NCBI GenBank assembly: GCA_022457155.1
Contig: JAJGOT010001034.1
Location: 1 to 64,000 of the forward strand
Length of the DNA stretch: 64,000 bases
Source: Cladopsammia gracilis
Lineage: Eukaryota; Cnidaria; Anthozoa; Scleractinia; Dendrophylliidae
Reading direction: 5' to 3'
Positions within the stretch are counted from its first letter, which is position 1, and each line of letters begins with the position of its first letter. The position numbers and the translations under genes were made by a program. The notes below the pieces were generated by a model. The model had not been told where the DNA came from. It was given only the letters and a program-made list of their open reading frames with translations, and made no database searches. This document shows positions 54,934 to 64,000 of the stretch, piece by piece.

Positions 54934-56313
54934 CTACATGTTTACTTTGCAGTGAGGGAATCTTTCTTTGAAAGCCTTTACGCTTTCTTGTGTAACGCTA
55001 AAACAGTCCGTGATGTCAAGTGTTTCTAAATAAGGAAGCGAGTCACCGATCTCTAACAGCTGTTGTTCTTCCTTAACAATGTCCGTGAAAGAAATATCCA
55101 AATTCCACAAGCAATCCAAGTAACAAAAACACGATTTCAGCCCTTCGTACGTGAGTTTGCTGCATCCGTTAATGGACAAAAACGTCAGCTCCACATTAAA
55201 GCAAATCGTTTTTAGCCCCTCATCGGTGATGTCCGCGAATCCCAAACCCAGTGATCGAAAATTATCGCTTGCATAGTTCGCAATCACGCAAGCTGCGTTG
55301 TCCGTAATACCTGTTTCTAAACTGTCCGAATTGTGGACAATAAGCCGTGAAAGTTTCTCGCATCGATTCATGAGAGCATAAACTCCAACATCGGTAACTT
55401 CGCTAAATTCCAGAGACAAATCTTCAAGACAGGGCAAATGATCAGCGATCACGATCAAAGATACATCGGTAATGACCCCATTTGAAATATTCAAGCATTT
55501 TAAATTTCGGCATAATTGAGCGATTGTACAAACTCCAAAGTCGGTTATACCTCCGTCTTTGTCGCAGTAATCAATGACAAAAGATTCCAGCTTTCGGCAT
55601 CTTTTCGCCAAAGAGGACAAGCTTCTATCCGTCACCATAACTTGGTTGTACCGCAGGGTCAGTTTTCTCAGTTTTTGGCAGCCATTCGCCAAAAGTCGGA
55701 CCATTTTGTCTGTCAAAACATCTGCAGAACTTCGTTGATCGTCGTTGAGCGAGGCTTCGAAGACAATCAGTTTTTCAAGATCGGGACATCCCGTTGAAAT
55801 CGCCTTGATCGTATTTTCTGTGACAGCAATGGAATAAGCGTACAATGTTCTTACGCCAGGGTTATTTTCCACCAAGCTTGTGAGTGCTTTTTCAGAAATA
55901 TTTCTCAAAGGAATCGAAACCGTTTCGAGGACGTTACAATTGCGCGCCAAAGCGAAAATACCAGTATCCGTGATAAAGTTACAGCCGCTTAGAAACAGCT
56001 TTCTCAGGTTTGGACAGTGCAGGGAAATATGCTCCAGAGAAACATCTTTAACTCCGACACAATTCGTCAGATTCACACATGAAATCAGATTTGTTGCGTG
56101 AGGTATGAGTCTCGCGATCGTGCCAGTTTCTACCTTCGCAGCGTGTTTCGTTCGAATTCGAACAGTTTTCCACAAGCTTGGATCGTAGGCGAGCCGATGC
56201 CATCTTGAACACACTCTGGTACTTCGAACGATGAGAGGATACTCGAGATAAGATAAAATTTGAATTATAACGGAGTCCGGTAGCGATCCGAAAGTAGCCA
56301 TCTTCTCGACCAA
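54934..56313 (-). CDS. F-box/leucine-rich-repeat protein (FBXL)
   Basis: One uninterrupted frame of 459 residues. Residues about 7-50 form an F-box (LPDSVIIQILSYLEY...CSRWHRLAYDPSLWKTV), the SKP1-binding module. From about residue 75 to the end are roughly thirteen Cys-containing LRRs of the FBXL type, for example NLRKLFLSGCNFITDTGIFAL, KLRKLTLRYNQVMVTDRSLS, CLEDLSLEFSEVTDVGVYAL, LTFLSINGCSKLTYEGLKS and YLETLDITDCFSVTQESV. It would act as substrate receptor of an SCF ubiquitin ligase. The layout resembles FBXL2/FBXL20-like proteins; the exact orthologue is not clear, so no symbol is given. The first ATG (MVEK) and the fifth codon Met (MATFGS) are both possible starts. It is intronless in the CDS. 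Confidence 0.9.
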   Translation of the reverse strand: MVEKMATFGSLPDSVIIQILSYLEYPLIVRSTRVCSRWHRLAYDPSLWKTVRIRTKHAAKVETGTIARLIPHATNLISCVNLTNCVGVKDVSLEHISLHCPNLRKLFLSGCNFITDTGIFALARNCNVLETVSIPLRNISEKALTSLVENNPGVRTLYAYSIAVTENTIKAISTGCPDLEKLIVFEASLNDDQRSSADVLTDKMVRLLANGCQKLRKLTLRYNQVMVTDRSLSSLAKRCRKLESFVIDYCDKDGGITDFGVCTIAQLCRNLKCLNISNGVITDVSLIVIADHLPCLEDLSLEFSEVTDVGVYALMNRCEKLSRLIVHNSDSLETGITDNAACVIANYASDNFRSLGLGFADITDEGLKTICFNVELTFLSINGCSKLTYEGLKSCFCYLDCLWNLDISFTDIVKEEQQLLEIGDSLPYLETLDITDCFSVTQESVKAFKERFPHCKVNM

Positions 56314-57165
56314 CTGTCTTTGTTTTATTTTGTCTTTCAGTTTTTTTCATTGATTTTCCCGCGCATTGTTCTCAGCCTCGTTCACGCGTAGCCTCGATAT
56401 CATCTCGCTCCCAGGTCCTCCTCTTTACTTTCCACATGGATGAGAGCGCTGGTTGATACAGCTTTCTCGGGGAACCCGGAATTCTTTCCCATCTGGAAGA
56501 CCGATAAACTTTAAATTGTAAGTCCCTTGCCTGTTTTTAAACTTATATTTTTACCATGTAACGTTAAGATGTGATGAAATGCATCTATCAACCATCTTTC
56601 GGGACAGAACTATGATGTTGAGATGCCGTTATTCTGACTCAGAAATTTGAAACTTTTCATCCGGTAACCGTGATGTATCACGGCTTTTACTGACTCTCTT
56701 GTTTCGTTATCCAGGCAGTATGGCTTTTTCTTCAGTTTGACTTTATTTTGGTAGGTACGTGCTAATTAATTCGCTTAGAATTTTCTTTATTTCCCGTTAA
56801 AATGTGACCGGAAAACTGCCTATCCCTTCCTTCCCATTGTGCTTTGCTGGCGTAATTAAACATGGCGGACGCAGTGTTTATTTGCTAAAAATATAGAACC
56901 TTATTTATTTGTTATTGTTTTGTGTAAACCTTGTACACAAGTCTAAATCAAACTTTTAATTTATATGACTTATTTATAGTGGATTCCTTTTACCAAACTA
57001 CAAAGATGATGTGGTTTATCCCAGCTAACTTTTTATCTTGTGCCACTATACACAACCTCATAGAAATTAATCATGTAACTCTCCAAGTGTGATGAATTGC
57101 ATCAATTCAACCATCTTTCGGGACAGAAATATAATGTTGAAGTGCATATCTGACTTGGGAGCAAT
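56314..57165. promoter_or_regulatory. Divergent FBXL / COPS2 upstream region
   Basis: The FBXL start codon is at 56313 (minus). A possible COPS2 non-coding first exon ends at a GT donor near 56518 (TTTAAATTGTAAGTCCC), and a second candidate non-coding exon lies at about 57816-57855 (CACAG...ACAAGGTATAC). If so the two genes share this upstream region. Two copies of the dispersed 70-bp repeat (AACCATCTTTCGGGACAGAA) lie at about 56570-56650 and 57085-57158. Confidence 0.45.
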
Positions 57166-57408
57166 TGCAGAATACCCCGCAACTGCTAACAATCTCCTAA
57201 CCCTAACCCAGAGGTCAATTCAATAAAACTTTTACAAGTGTAATTTACAAGTGTAGCCATTGTTTTAGAGGTTGAAAGCAATAGCTACACTTGTAAATTA
57301 CACGTGTAAAAGTTTTATTGAAATGACCCCAGAAAAAACAAGCATGAAACAATAGGCACTATTGTTATTCAATAAGATGCTAATAAGTTGTGGGGTATTC
57401 TGCAATTT
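57163..57408. mobile_element. Foldback element containing another MITE
   Basis: Outer arms TTGCAGAATACCCCGCAACT and AGTTGTGGGGTATTCTGCAA. Inside, 57213-57328 is a separate near-perfect hairpin MITE (GGTCAATTCAATAAAACTTT arms of about 48 bp) flanked by a 5-bp duplication CCAGA (57208-57212, 57329-57333). Confidence 0.8.
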
Positions 57409-57455
57409 AGCCCTGACTTGAGAGTGCTTATCTGGTTACTACACTGTATTTGAGT

Positions 57456-57757
57456 GGGCGGCACGGTGGTGTAGTGGTTAGCGCGTCGGACTTTCAACCT
57501 GAAGGTCGGTGGTTCGAAGCCTGGTCTCTGCCATCGTGTTGTTTCCTTGGACAAGGAACTTTACTCCACACTGTCTCTCTCCACCCAGGTGTATAAATGG
57601 GTACCGGCGACAAATTGCTGGGGGTAACCCTGCGATGGACTAGCATCCCATCCAGGGGGGAGTAACAATATTCCTAGTCGCTTCATGCTATAAAAACTGG
57701 GTTTAAGCTCCAGCCGTTATGAGCCTTCTGGCTCAGGTGCGCGACTTTACTTACACT
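57456..57757 (+). repeat. tRNA-derived SINE
   Basis: Starts GGCGGCACGGTGGTGTAGTGG (A box), then TTTCAACCTGAAGGTCG and GGTTCGAAGCCTGG (B box); body with GTGTATAAATGGGTACCGGCG and GACTAGCATCCCATCC. A second copy is at 47254-47545. The tRNA-related head is about 75 bp. Confidence 0.88.
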
Positions 57758-58629
57758 GTATTTGAACCTAGTGTTGTTTCAATGTTCTGAAAATGTATTT
57801 TTCTATTTCACAGGAGTAACATCAAATACTGAAAAGCAATCCCATACAAGGTATACACTGTAAGTACACTTGACATTTTTTTATACCTAGTAGTAAGTGC
57901 ATTCTACATAAAGAAGCACAAAAATAGTGAACTTTTGGCTTCAATAAATCTTACAAAAATCCCATAGGGAACCCACACTCTTATTTGTAAACTGCAAATG
58001 GAAATTAAATGAGATTTCTAAACTTGCCTGTTGTTTTCTTGAATCTGCTACGGAGCGAAGTGAAATGGACGTTGTTCTGCGATGCGAAAATGATGTTCGT
58101 GTCGGCGCTTTGACCGTTAATAATTTCACAATGCTTTATTTTATGCGGTTTTGAATGATGTCACGCGGCTGTTATTATCGTCTCGCGTTTCACTGTTGGT
58201 TATTAATTTATTAACAATTTGAATTAACGGTAATGAATAGTGACAAGGGTCGAAACTCAAATGGCAACAAATTTTATTTGTAAAACAACACATTAACAAA
58301 CAGTGGCTTTGAAACCTAGCAGAGCTTAAACACAAGCACAGAAACACCATGCAGTAGTTGTTTGATGGCTGAAAACACCATTAACAACAAGCAAAAATGT
58401 AATAACACCAAATGGATTATTGGAACCAAGTGGTGATACGTATCGGGTCAGCTTTCTTGTCAAACCTCTGCCAGTCTTCATTTCACTTGCCATGTGACAG
58501 AAGTGGCAACCTTCCATTTTCTGCCATTTACAAGCATAAAGAACTTCTTTTCAACCCTAAAAATGTACAATTTTGTATGCTATGTTTTTGTTTGTGCAAC
58601 AGAAAACTTGCACTGCACAAGAAATGTTG

Positions 58630-58965
58630 TCTCACATGCCTTTGACATGTGTCAAAGGTCACAAAGGCCGTTTTTACCAAATCTTTGACACAGTGGCAAA
58701 GGCCGTATTTGCTTTAAGTCAAAGGTAGTGAACCTTTGACGCTTATCAAAGGTATAGTAAAGGTGCTGTCAAATGTTGCTTTGATTTGAAAAAAGGTACT
58801 TTGATTTGCCTGTGACGTGCATCAAATGTGTAGCACTTTAGACACGCATCAAAGGTGTGTCAAAAGCAACATAAAAGTGCTGTAAAAGGTTTGTTCACAT
58901 TTGATGACTTTGTCACACAACTTTGTCACACCTTTGATGGAGATCACAGGTGATCAAAGCCAATT
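58630..58965. repeat. Cluster of ATCAAAGG/CCTTTGAT motifs
   Basis: About eleven CTTTGA or TCAAAG hexamers occur in 330 bp (for example near 58640, 58654, 58682, 58718, 58731, 58747, 58780, 58799, 58850, 58931 and 58956), often as ATCAAAGGT. They may be a degenerate repeat or a regulatory cluster. The block lies in the probable 5'-UTR intron of COPS2. Confidence 0.6.
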
Positions 58966-59179
58966 CTTTGTGCAGGGTTGTTCCCAGGGTCTTTGGGATG
59001 CGTATCAGTTGCCCGGCCAAGATAAATTGCTAAAAATGGTGCCAAAATGGAAGATCGGTCAATTGATTGATTGATTGATTGATTGCGCGATTCTACCCAG
59101 CCATATGTTTGAGCTTTTTTAGAAAAAAAAAAACATTAACAACACCAAAAAATAACTCTTCTTTTCAGTTTGTTCCAAA

Positions 59180-60511
59180 ATGTCAGACATGGATGATGAT
59201 TTCATGTGTGATGATGAAGAAGACTATGACTTGGAGTACTCAGAAGACAGTGCTTCAGAACCAGATGTTGATTTGGAAAACCAGTACTACAATTCTAAAG
59301 CTCTGAAGGAAGATAACCCTAAAGCGTCATTACAGAGCTTCCAAAAAGTATTGGATCTTGAGACCGAAAAGGGGGAGTGGGGGTTCAAAGCCCTGAAGCA
59401 GATGATTAAAATCAATTTCAAACTGGGTCATTACGAAGAGATGATGACGAGATATCAACAGCTGTTGACCTACATTAAGAGTGCCGTCACGCGGAACCAC
59501 TCTGAAAAGTCCATCAACTCCATTCTTGATTACATCTCCACTTCAAAGCAGATGGAGCTGCTGCAGAATTTTTATGAGACGACACTGGAAGCTCTTAAAG
59601 ATGCCAAGAACGACAGGCTGTGGTTCAAGACAAACACAAAGCTGGGCAAGTTGTATTTTGACAGAGGAGAGTTCACCAAACTGGCGAAGATCCTAAAGCA
59701 GCTACACCAGTCATGCCAGACTGATGACGGCGAAGATGATCTAAAGAAAGGTACACAACTGCTTGAGATTTATGCACTGGAAATTCAGATGTACACTGCG
59801 CAGAAGAATAACAAGAAGCTCAAAGCTTTGTATGAGCAGTCCCTTCACATTAAGTCTGCCATTCCTCATCCACTCATTATGGGTGTTATACGAGAGTGTG
59901 GTGGGAAGATGCACTTACGAGAAGGTGACTATGAACAGGCACACACTGATTTCTTTGAGGCTTTCAAGAACTATGATGAGTCTGGCAGTGGGAGACGCAC
60001 GACATGCTTGAAATATCTGGTGTTGGCTAACATGCTAATGAAGTCTGGGATTAATCCGTTTGATTCGCAGGAAGCTAAGCCCTACAAAAACGACCCAGAG
60101 ATTCTAGCCATGACTAATCTTGTCAGTGCTTATCAAAACGATGACATCAATGAATTTGAAAAAATTCTGAAAACAAACAGAAAGAACATTATGGATGATC
60201 CTTTCATACGGGAGCACATAGAAGACCTGTTACGAAACATCAGAACACAGGTACTAATTAAACTGATCAAGCCATACACAAGGATTCATATTCCGTTTAT
60301 TTCCAAGGAATTGAACATTGATACAGAAGAAGTTGAAAGCCTTCTTGTTTCATGCATACTCGACAATACTATTCACGGCCGTATTGATCAAGTCAATCAA
60401 CTGCTGGAGCTCAACAGAACCACACAAAGTGTTGACAGATTTGCTGGTCTGGACAGGTGGACCACACAGTTAAATTCCCTCCACACTGCAGTTGTAAACA
60501 AAATTGCTTGA
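59180..60511 (+). CDS. COPS2: COP9 signalosome subunit 2
   Basis: 443 residues, the same length as human CSN2. The acidic N-terminus ([20 protein letters not shown]) leads to TPR-like helical repeats ([59 protein letters not shown]) and a C-terminal PCI domain (about residues 250-420: [56 protein letters not shown]). As part of the COP9 signalosome it removes NEDD8 from cullins and thereby regulates SCF-type ligases. A splice acceptor (CTTTTCAG at 59161-59168) precedes the start by 11 bp, so there is a 5'-UTR intron, but the CDS has none. That is notable among intron-rich neighbours; a retrocopy that acquired an upstream exon is possible, yet the frame is intact and highly conserved. Confidence 0.96.
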   Translation: MSDMDDDFMCDDEEDYDLEYSEDSASEPDVDLENQYYNSKALKEDNPKASLQSFQKVLDLETEKGEWGFKALKQMIKINFKLGHYEEMMTRYQQLLTYIKSAVTRNHSEKSINSILDYISTSKQMELLQNFYETTLEALKDAKNDRLWFKTNTKLGKLYFDRGEFTKLAKILKQLHQSCQTDDGEDDLKKGTQLLEIYALEIQMYTAQKNNKKLKALYEQSLHIKSAIPHPLIMGVIRECGGKMHLREGDYEQAHTDFFEAFKNYDESGSGRRTTCLKYLVLANMLMKSGINPFDSQEAKPYKNDPEILAMTNLVSAYQNDDINEFEKILKTNRKNIMDDPFIREHIEDLLRNIRTQVLIKLIKPYTRIHIPFISKELNIDTEEVESLLVSCILDNTIHGRIDQVNQLLELNRTTQSVDRFAGLDRWTTQLNSLHTAVVNKIA

Positions 60512-62250
60512 GCTATGGAGAACTATGTTCAGTACATGTCTTTACAAACAGTGCAACTCAATATGAGTGTTAATGAGACGGCAAAGAAAATGTTGGCAGC
60601 TGGTCCATTTTTGCAACCGAACAGGATAGTGTTCAAATGATTATTAGTTACAGCCATGCTCCATCACACGTGACCAGTATTTTTGAAAATTGAATGGAGT
60701 TCTCAAGTTTACGCGTCGGTTTTGTAAATTCATTCCGAGATTCGGAATTCCCATGAGAATTTTACTGCATTTTCGGAAACAAAGAGCAACAAAATATCAT
60801 TTTACTTTAAATGTTACATACCCGAACAATATTAGGTTTTTTATGCATGCAGCGAAGTTATTTTTCCATTAACTTGTGACTTTCAAAGTATTTTCCAGCG
60901 AGATCTTCAAGGTTTCATTCAAATCTCGGACGTAACAAAGAAATATTCAAATGTCCATTTCAGTCTCGTGGATACTGGTCACGCGTGACAGAGCATGGCT
61001 GTAATGGGTACATGTATTTGCTCCAAAATCAACTGTAATTTTTGGTAACTTAATTTTTAACTTGTGAATACATGAGATAGATAGATGAAGCATTGAACAG
61101 TTGATAGAAGTTGCAGACAAGCTCCACTTGATCGGTCAGTCAGTGGACTGTTGACATTGAGCCTGCAACATGTAATGGGTGATAGCAGTTGGAGACAAGC
61201 TCCACTTGATTGGTCGGTCAGTGGGCTATTGACATTGAGCCTGCAACATGTAATGGTCATTTGCATTACCCATGGGACAGCATTAGAGGGAGGGGAGGGT
61301 TGGGGAATTGGATGCAAGGGTGGTTAGTGGAGCAAAATGCCAACATTATTTTAGGACAGGGAGGATCCAAATGTTTTGCATTCACCAGTTAACTCATAGA
61401 AGTCTTTGATTTTTCTTAAAATTATTGTAACATTTGGTAAAAAATTGTCAAAATATCAATGTTGTTGTGTGAAAACTATTAACAATGCAGCCCGAATGTT
61501 GGTGTCATTTCATTTAGTACTGCATGTATGTATTCACCGTACGTATAACCTAGTGCAGGTTTCTAGGTCTTTGAGTGCAATCAGTCAAGTCCTCCAAATT
61601 CACTCTGACAAAAGGGGGTTTTCCCTCGGTACATCTTACTTTTGAATCACTTTAGGGTGACAATTTGCTGTATCAACTAAGTTAATACAAAATTTTAGCA
61701 TTCCCTTTCCCCACTGTTGCAGCACCAAAGTTTCTTTAAAAACTAAGTTCTTTTCTCCCGAAAAAGTAAACCAGTAACATTACAAAATTGCTTTTCTTGG
61801 CGGTTTCTTGTTGTTAAGGAAACCCACACCACGATGTAGACCAACAACAGTTTTGCAACACCAAGAAAATCTGAAATTCATCTTTTCTCAGTACCATATT
61901 TATGTATTGTGTGAATTTAGAGACAGGTTTCTAGCATTAGTCGAGACGGTTTCTTTGTTTAGTTTTTGTTTTAAAAACATAAATTGAACCATTATTACTT
62001 GTTTGCAATACAATTAACAGTAATTCAAAATGTTGATTACTTTGTGATGTTTTTAATTAGGTTTCCATAAAAATGTACATACAGCTGTATAGGCTGAAAT
62101 TGAAGGCGATAAATTGCACTTGTATTGCCCTGGTTGTAAGAAATAAACTAAACATAAGCACGTTTAACAAACTGTTCAAGACGAGTTCAATATCATTTTG
62201 AAAAATACACGATTGTAACGTTTTAGTGGTCAAAACAAATGCAGAGGTAT
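60512..62250. other. COPS2 3' flank and intergenic DNA
   Basis: Includes a tandem duplication of about 80 bp at 61100-61256 (GACAAGCTCCACTTGAT...TGACATTGAGCCTGCAACATG, two units) and a small foldback at 61790-61873 like the one at 7430-7552. AATAAA at 62142. No coding exon seen. Confidence 0.5.
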
Positions 62251-62251
62251 A

Positions 62252-62376
62252 CAGTGGACCTTTTCCTTAAGGACAGTTCTCTTGGTCCCGAGGATGCCAA
62301 AATTCATAGAACCCCTACCTCTTATATGCACACTTAGGACTGCTTTCTTGGTGTCTGTGTAAAGGAGGTTTGACTG
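62252..62376. mobile_element. Short mariner/pogo-type MITE
   Basis: CAGTGGACCTTTTCCTTAAG at the left and AAAGGAGGTTTGACTG at the right are imperfect inverted ends, each bordered by TA. 125 bp, non-coding. Confidence 0.65.
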
Positions 62377-62405
62377 TATACCTCCCACCGTTCTATTTTC
62401 TTATA

Positions 62406-63472
62406 CAGTCAAACCCCGCTTTTGTTGGCGCGCGCGATGCAAATTCGCGAGGGGAATGGTTTTGCCGCTCGTGAATTCAGCATCGCGGCGCCAACAAAAA
62501 AAATCGCCAGCTGCGCAGGCGAAATACGGACACCCCGTTATTACAGTCGTCTCGGTCGGTTAAGCCTAAAGAATACCGTTCAAAAGGACGTCGGACACCT
62601 TATTGAAACTTATATAACGGAGTAACTGGTTAGCTTTCAGTTGATGTTATGGGTAGCAGTTTATATAGTTAAATTTAGGCCTGAACAGCCCGAGAAGCTA
62701 GGTGGTACAGTGGTACGGTACGCTATCTTAGCCTTAGCCTAGCTGAGATCACAGGTTCAATCCTGAGTGGGGGATTGGTTTTGCCGCTCGTGAATTCAGC
62801 ATCACGCGCGCCAACAAAAAAAATCGCCAGCTGCGCAGGCGAAATGCGGACACCCCGTTATTACAGTCGTCTCGGTCGGTTAAGCCTAAAGAATACCGTT
62901 CAAAAGGACGTCGGACACCTTATTGAAACTTATATAACGGAGTAACTGGTTAGCTTTCAGTTGATGTTATGGGTAGCAGTTTAGGCCTGAACAACCCGAG
63001 AAGCTAGGTGGTACAGTGGTACGGTACGCTATCTTAGCCTTAGCCTAGCTGAGATCACAGGTTCAATCGTGAGTGGGGGATTTTAGATTTTCTTTTTTAC
63101 ACTTAAAAATTTATTGAAAATAAAATTCTAAGTGTCGACATTACGTTATATAAGTCTTAATAAGGTGTCCGACGTCCCTCTAAACGGTATTCTTTAGGCA
63201 CAACCGTCTCGGTCCTGGCTGAACGCCCATACATTTTCTCAAACATTTGCCCTCTTAATACGGACAACGAATAGTTTTTCCCGTCCAGATTATAACAGTC
63301 TCGTACAAAGTTGACCTCCTTAATACGGACAATTTGGCTAATTCTAATCCATAAAAATGTGCCAAGTCCGTCAGCTACACATTACGAACGTTTGTCTAAT
63401 CGTCATTTTTAGTGTCTTTTAGTTTTCAGTTTCCATGGTCTCGTCGGTGCCCGTATTAACGAGGTTCAACTG
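62406..63472. mobile_element. pogo/mariner-like non-autonomous element with internal duplication
   Basis: Ends CAGTCAAACCCCGC and GAGGTTCAACTG with TA on both sides (62404-62405, 63473-63474). A ~320-bp segment is tandemly duplicated (about 62455-62770 and 62777-63085), each copy containing CGCCAGCTGCGCAGGCGAAA, AAAGAATACCGTTCAAAAGG and a tRNA-like block GGTGGTACAGTGGTACGG...GATCACAGGTTCAATCC. Part of the unit recurs inverted at 63140-63203. No transposase frame. Confidence 0.75.
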
Positions 63473-63822
63473 TACAGTAATCTTGGCTTGCTCGCAGCTG
63501 CATCGCAGGCGTGCCAAAGGGGAGATCTGCCCTGGTTACACAGTCTTGCAATATTATTATTCTTTACCCCGCAAGCTGCAGAGCTATAATAATTATCGTG
63601 TTTTAATAAAGGCTATTTATCTACATCTATATCTACAAATTTTATCAGTGTCCCATTACATAGATGTGATAAGCTGAAGCTCACAATACCACAATCCAAT
63701 GGACTATTCCTTAAGAAACGGCGGGGATCGGAAAACAACGCTATCTTGGTCGTATCTACCCATTCAAGGACAGCGCGCGCAATAGTTATAGCTATCAGAG
63801 AATGGTCTATGACAGTAGCCCC

Positions 63823-63958
63823 AAGTTTGCCTCCTTTTCAAACAGAGGCCAAGTGCAAAACCATTCATATGAATATGAGTTTCCTTTCACATGCAAATAA
63901 GACTTATATCCAAATGAATGTTTTTGCTGACTCGGCCTCGTTTTGAAAAGGAGGCTAA
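63823..63958. mobile_element. Foldback MITE
   Basis: Arms GCCTCCTTTTCAAA and TTTTGAAAAGGAGGC enclose CATTCATATGAATATGAG and CACATGCAAATAAGACTTAT, the latter also found in the 2286-2390 palindrome. Same broad family as the element at 133-291. Confidence 0.6.
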
Positions 63959-64000
63959 GAGAAACCCGAAAATGGGCTATAGGCCATTTGCACGATGACG

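Noticed and set aside
57456..57540. Functional tRNA gene
   Set aside because: The tRNA-like head continues into a SINE body and has a second dispersed copy; no convincing cloverleaf with anticodon.

Overview
The window looks like nuclear DNA of a cnidarian, most likely an anthozoan (stony coral or anemone). It is AT-rich and repeat-laden. Its genes are interrupted by many short-exon, GT-AG introns and encode proteins very close to vertebrate orthologues. The mobile-element mix (Ngaro/DIRS-type tyrosine-recombinase retrotransposon, Penelope-like fragment, LINE, tRNA-SINEs, many MITEs) also fits Anthozoa. The species call is an inference from gene content, not from a database search.

Gene layout from left to right: the 3' half of a tyrosine-kinase gene (+, 473-4981); TEX30-like alpha/beta hydrolase (-, 10363-12794, 4 coding exons); a BCO-type carotenoid cleavage oxygenase (+, 15895-26662, 3 coding exons) whose second intron carries a complete 6.5-kb Ngaro-type retrotransposon; SAV1/Salvador of the Hippo pathway (-, 28208-36913, 8 exons); radial-spoke head protein RSPH4A/6A (+, 37279-44432, 14 exons); EIF4A3, the exon-junction-complex helicase (-, 45210-51640, 13 exons); a decayed LAMTOR4 copy (+, 51789-52047); a single-exon F-box/LRR gene (-, 54934-56313); and COPS2/CSN2 (+, 59180-60511, uninterrupted CDS). 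Exon boundaries were worked out by hand from splice sites, reading phase and family knowledge; every multi-exon model closes in frame.

Neighbouring genes are paired: SAV1 and RSPH4A are head to head with 365 bp between start codons, FBXL and COPS2 are probably also divergent, and RSPH4A/EIF4A3 and oxygenase/SAV1 converge. The genes are unrelated housekeeping or signalling functions, not an operon.

The rest is repeat landscape: nested foldback elements and MITEs with readable target-site duplications (TSDs), a dispersed ~108-bp tandem repeat found at four places, 51-bp and 19-bp minisatellites, tRNA-derived SINEs, poly-C/poly-G runs and a 1.8-kb inverted-repeat element inserted in a LINE tail. 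The most interesting points are the intact Ngaro element with identical split direct repeats and a lone in-frame TGA between its gag-like and RT regions, a TIR element nested in it that carries a Penelope RT fragment, a Salvador protein with three PPxY motifs of its own, two GC-AG introns, and a MITE family in two copies with perfect 6-bp TSDs.
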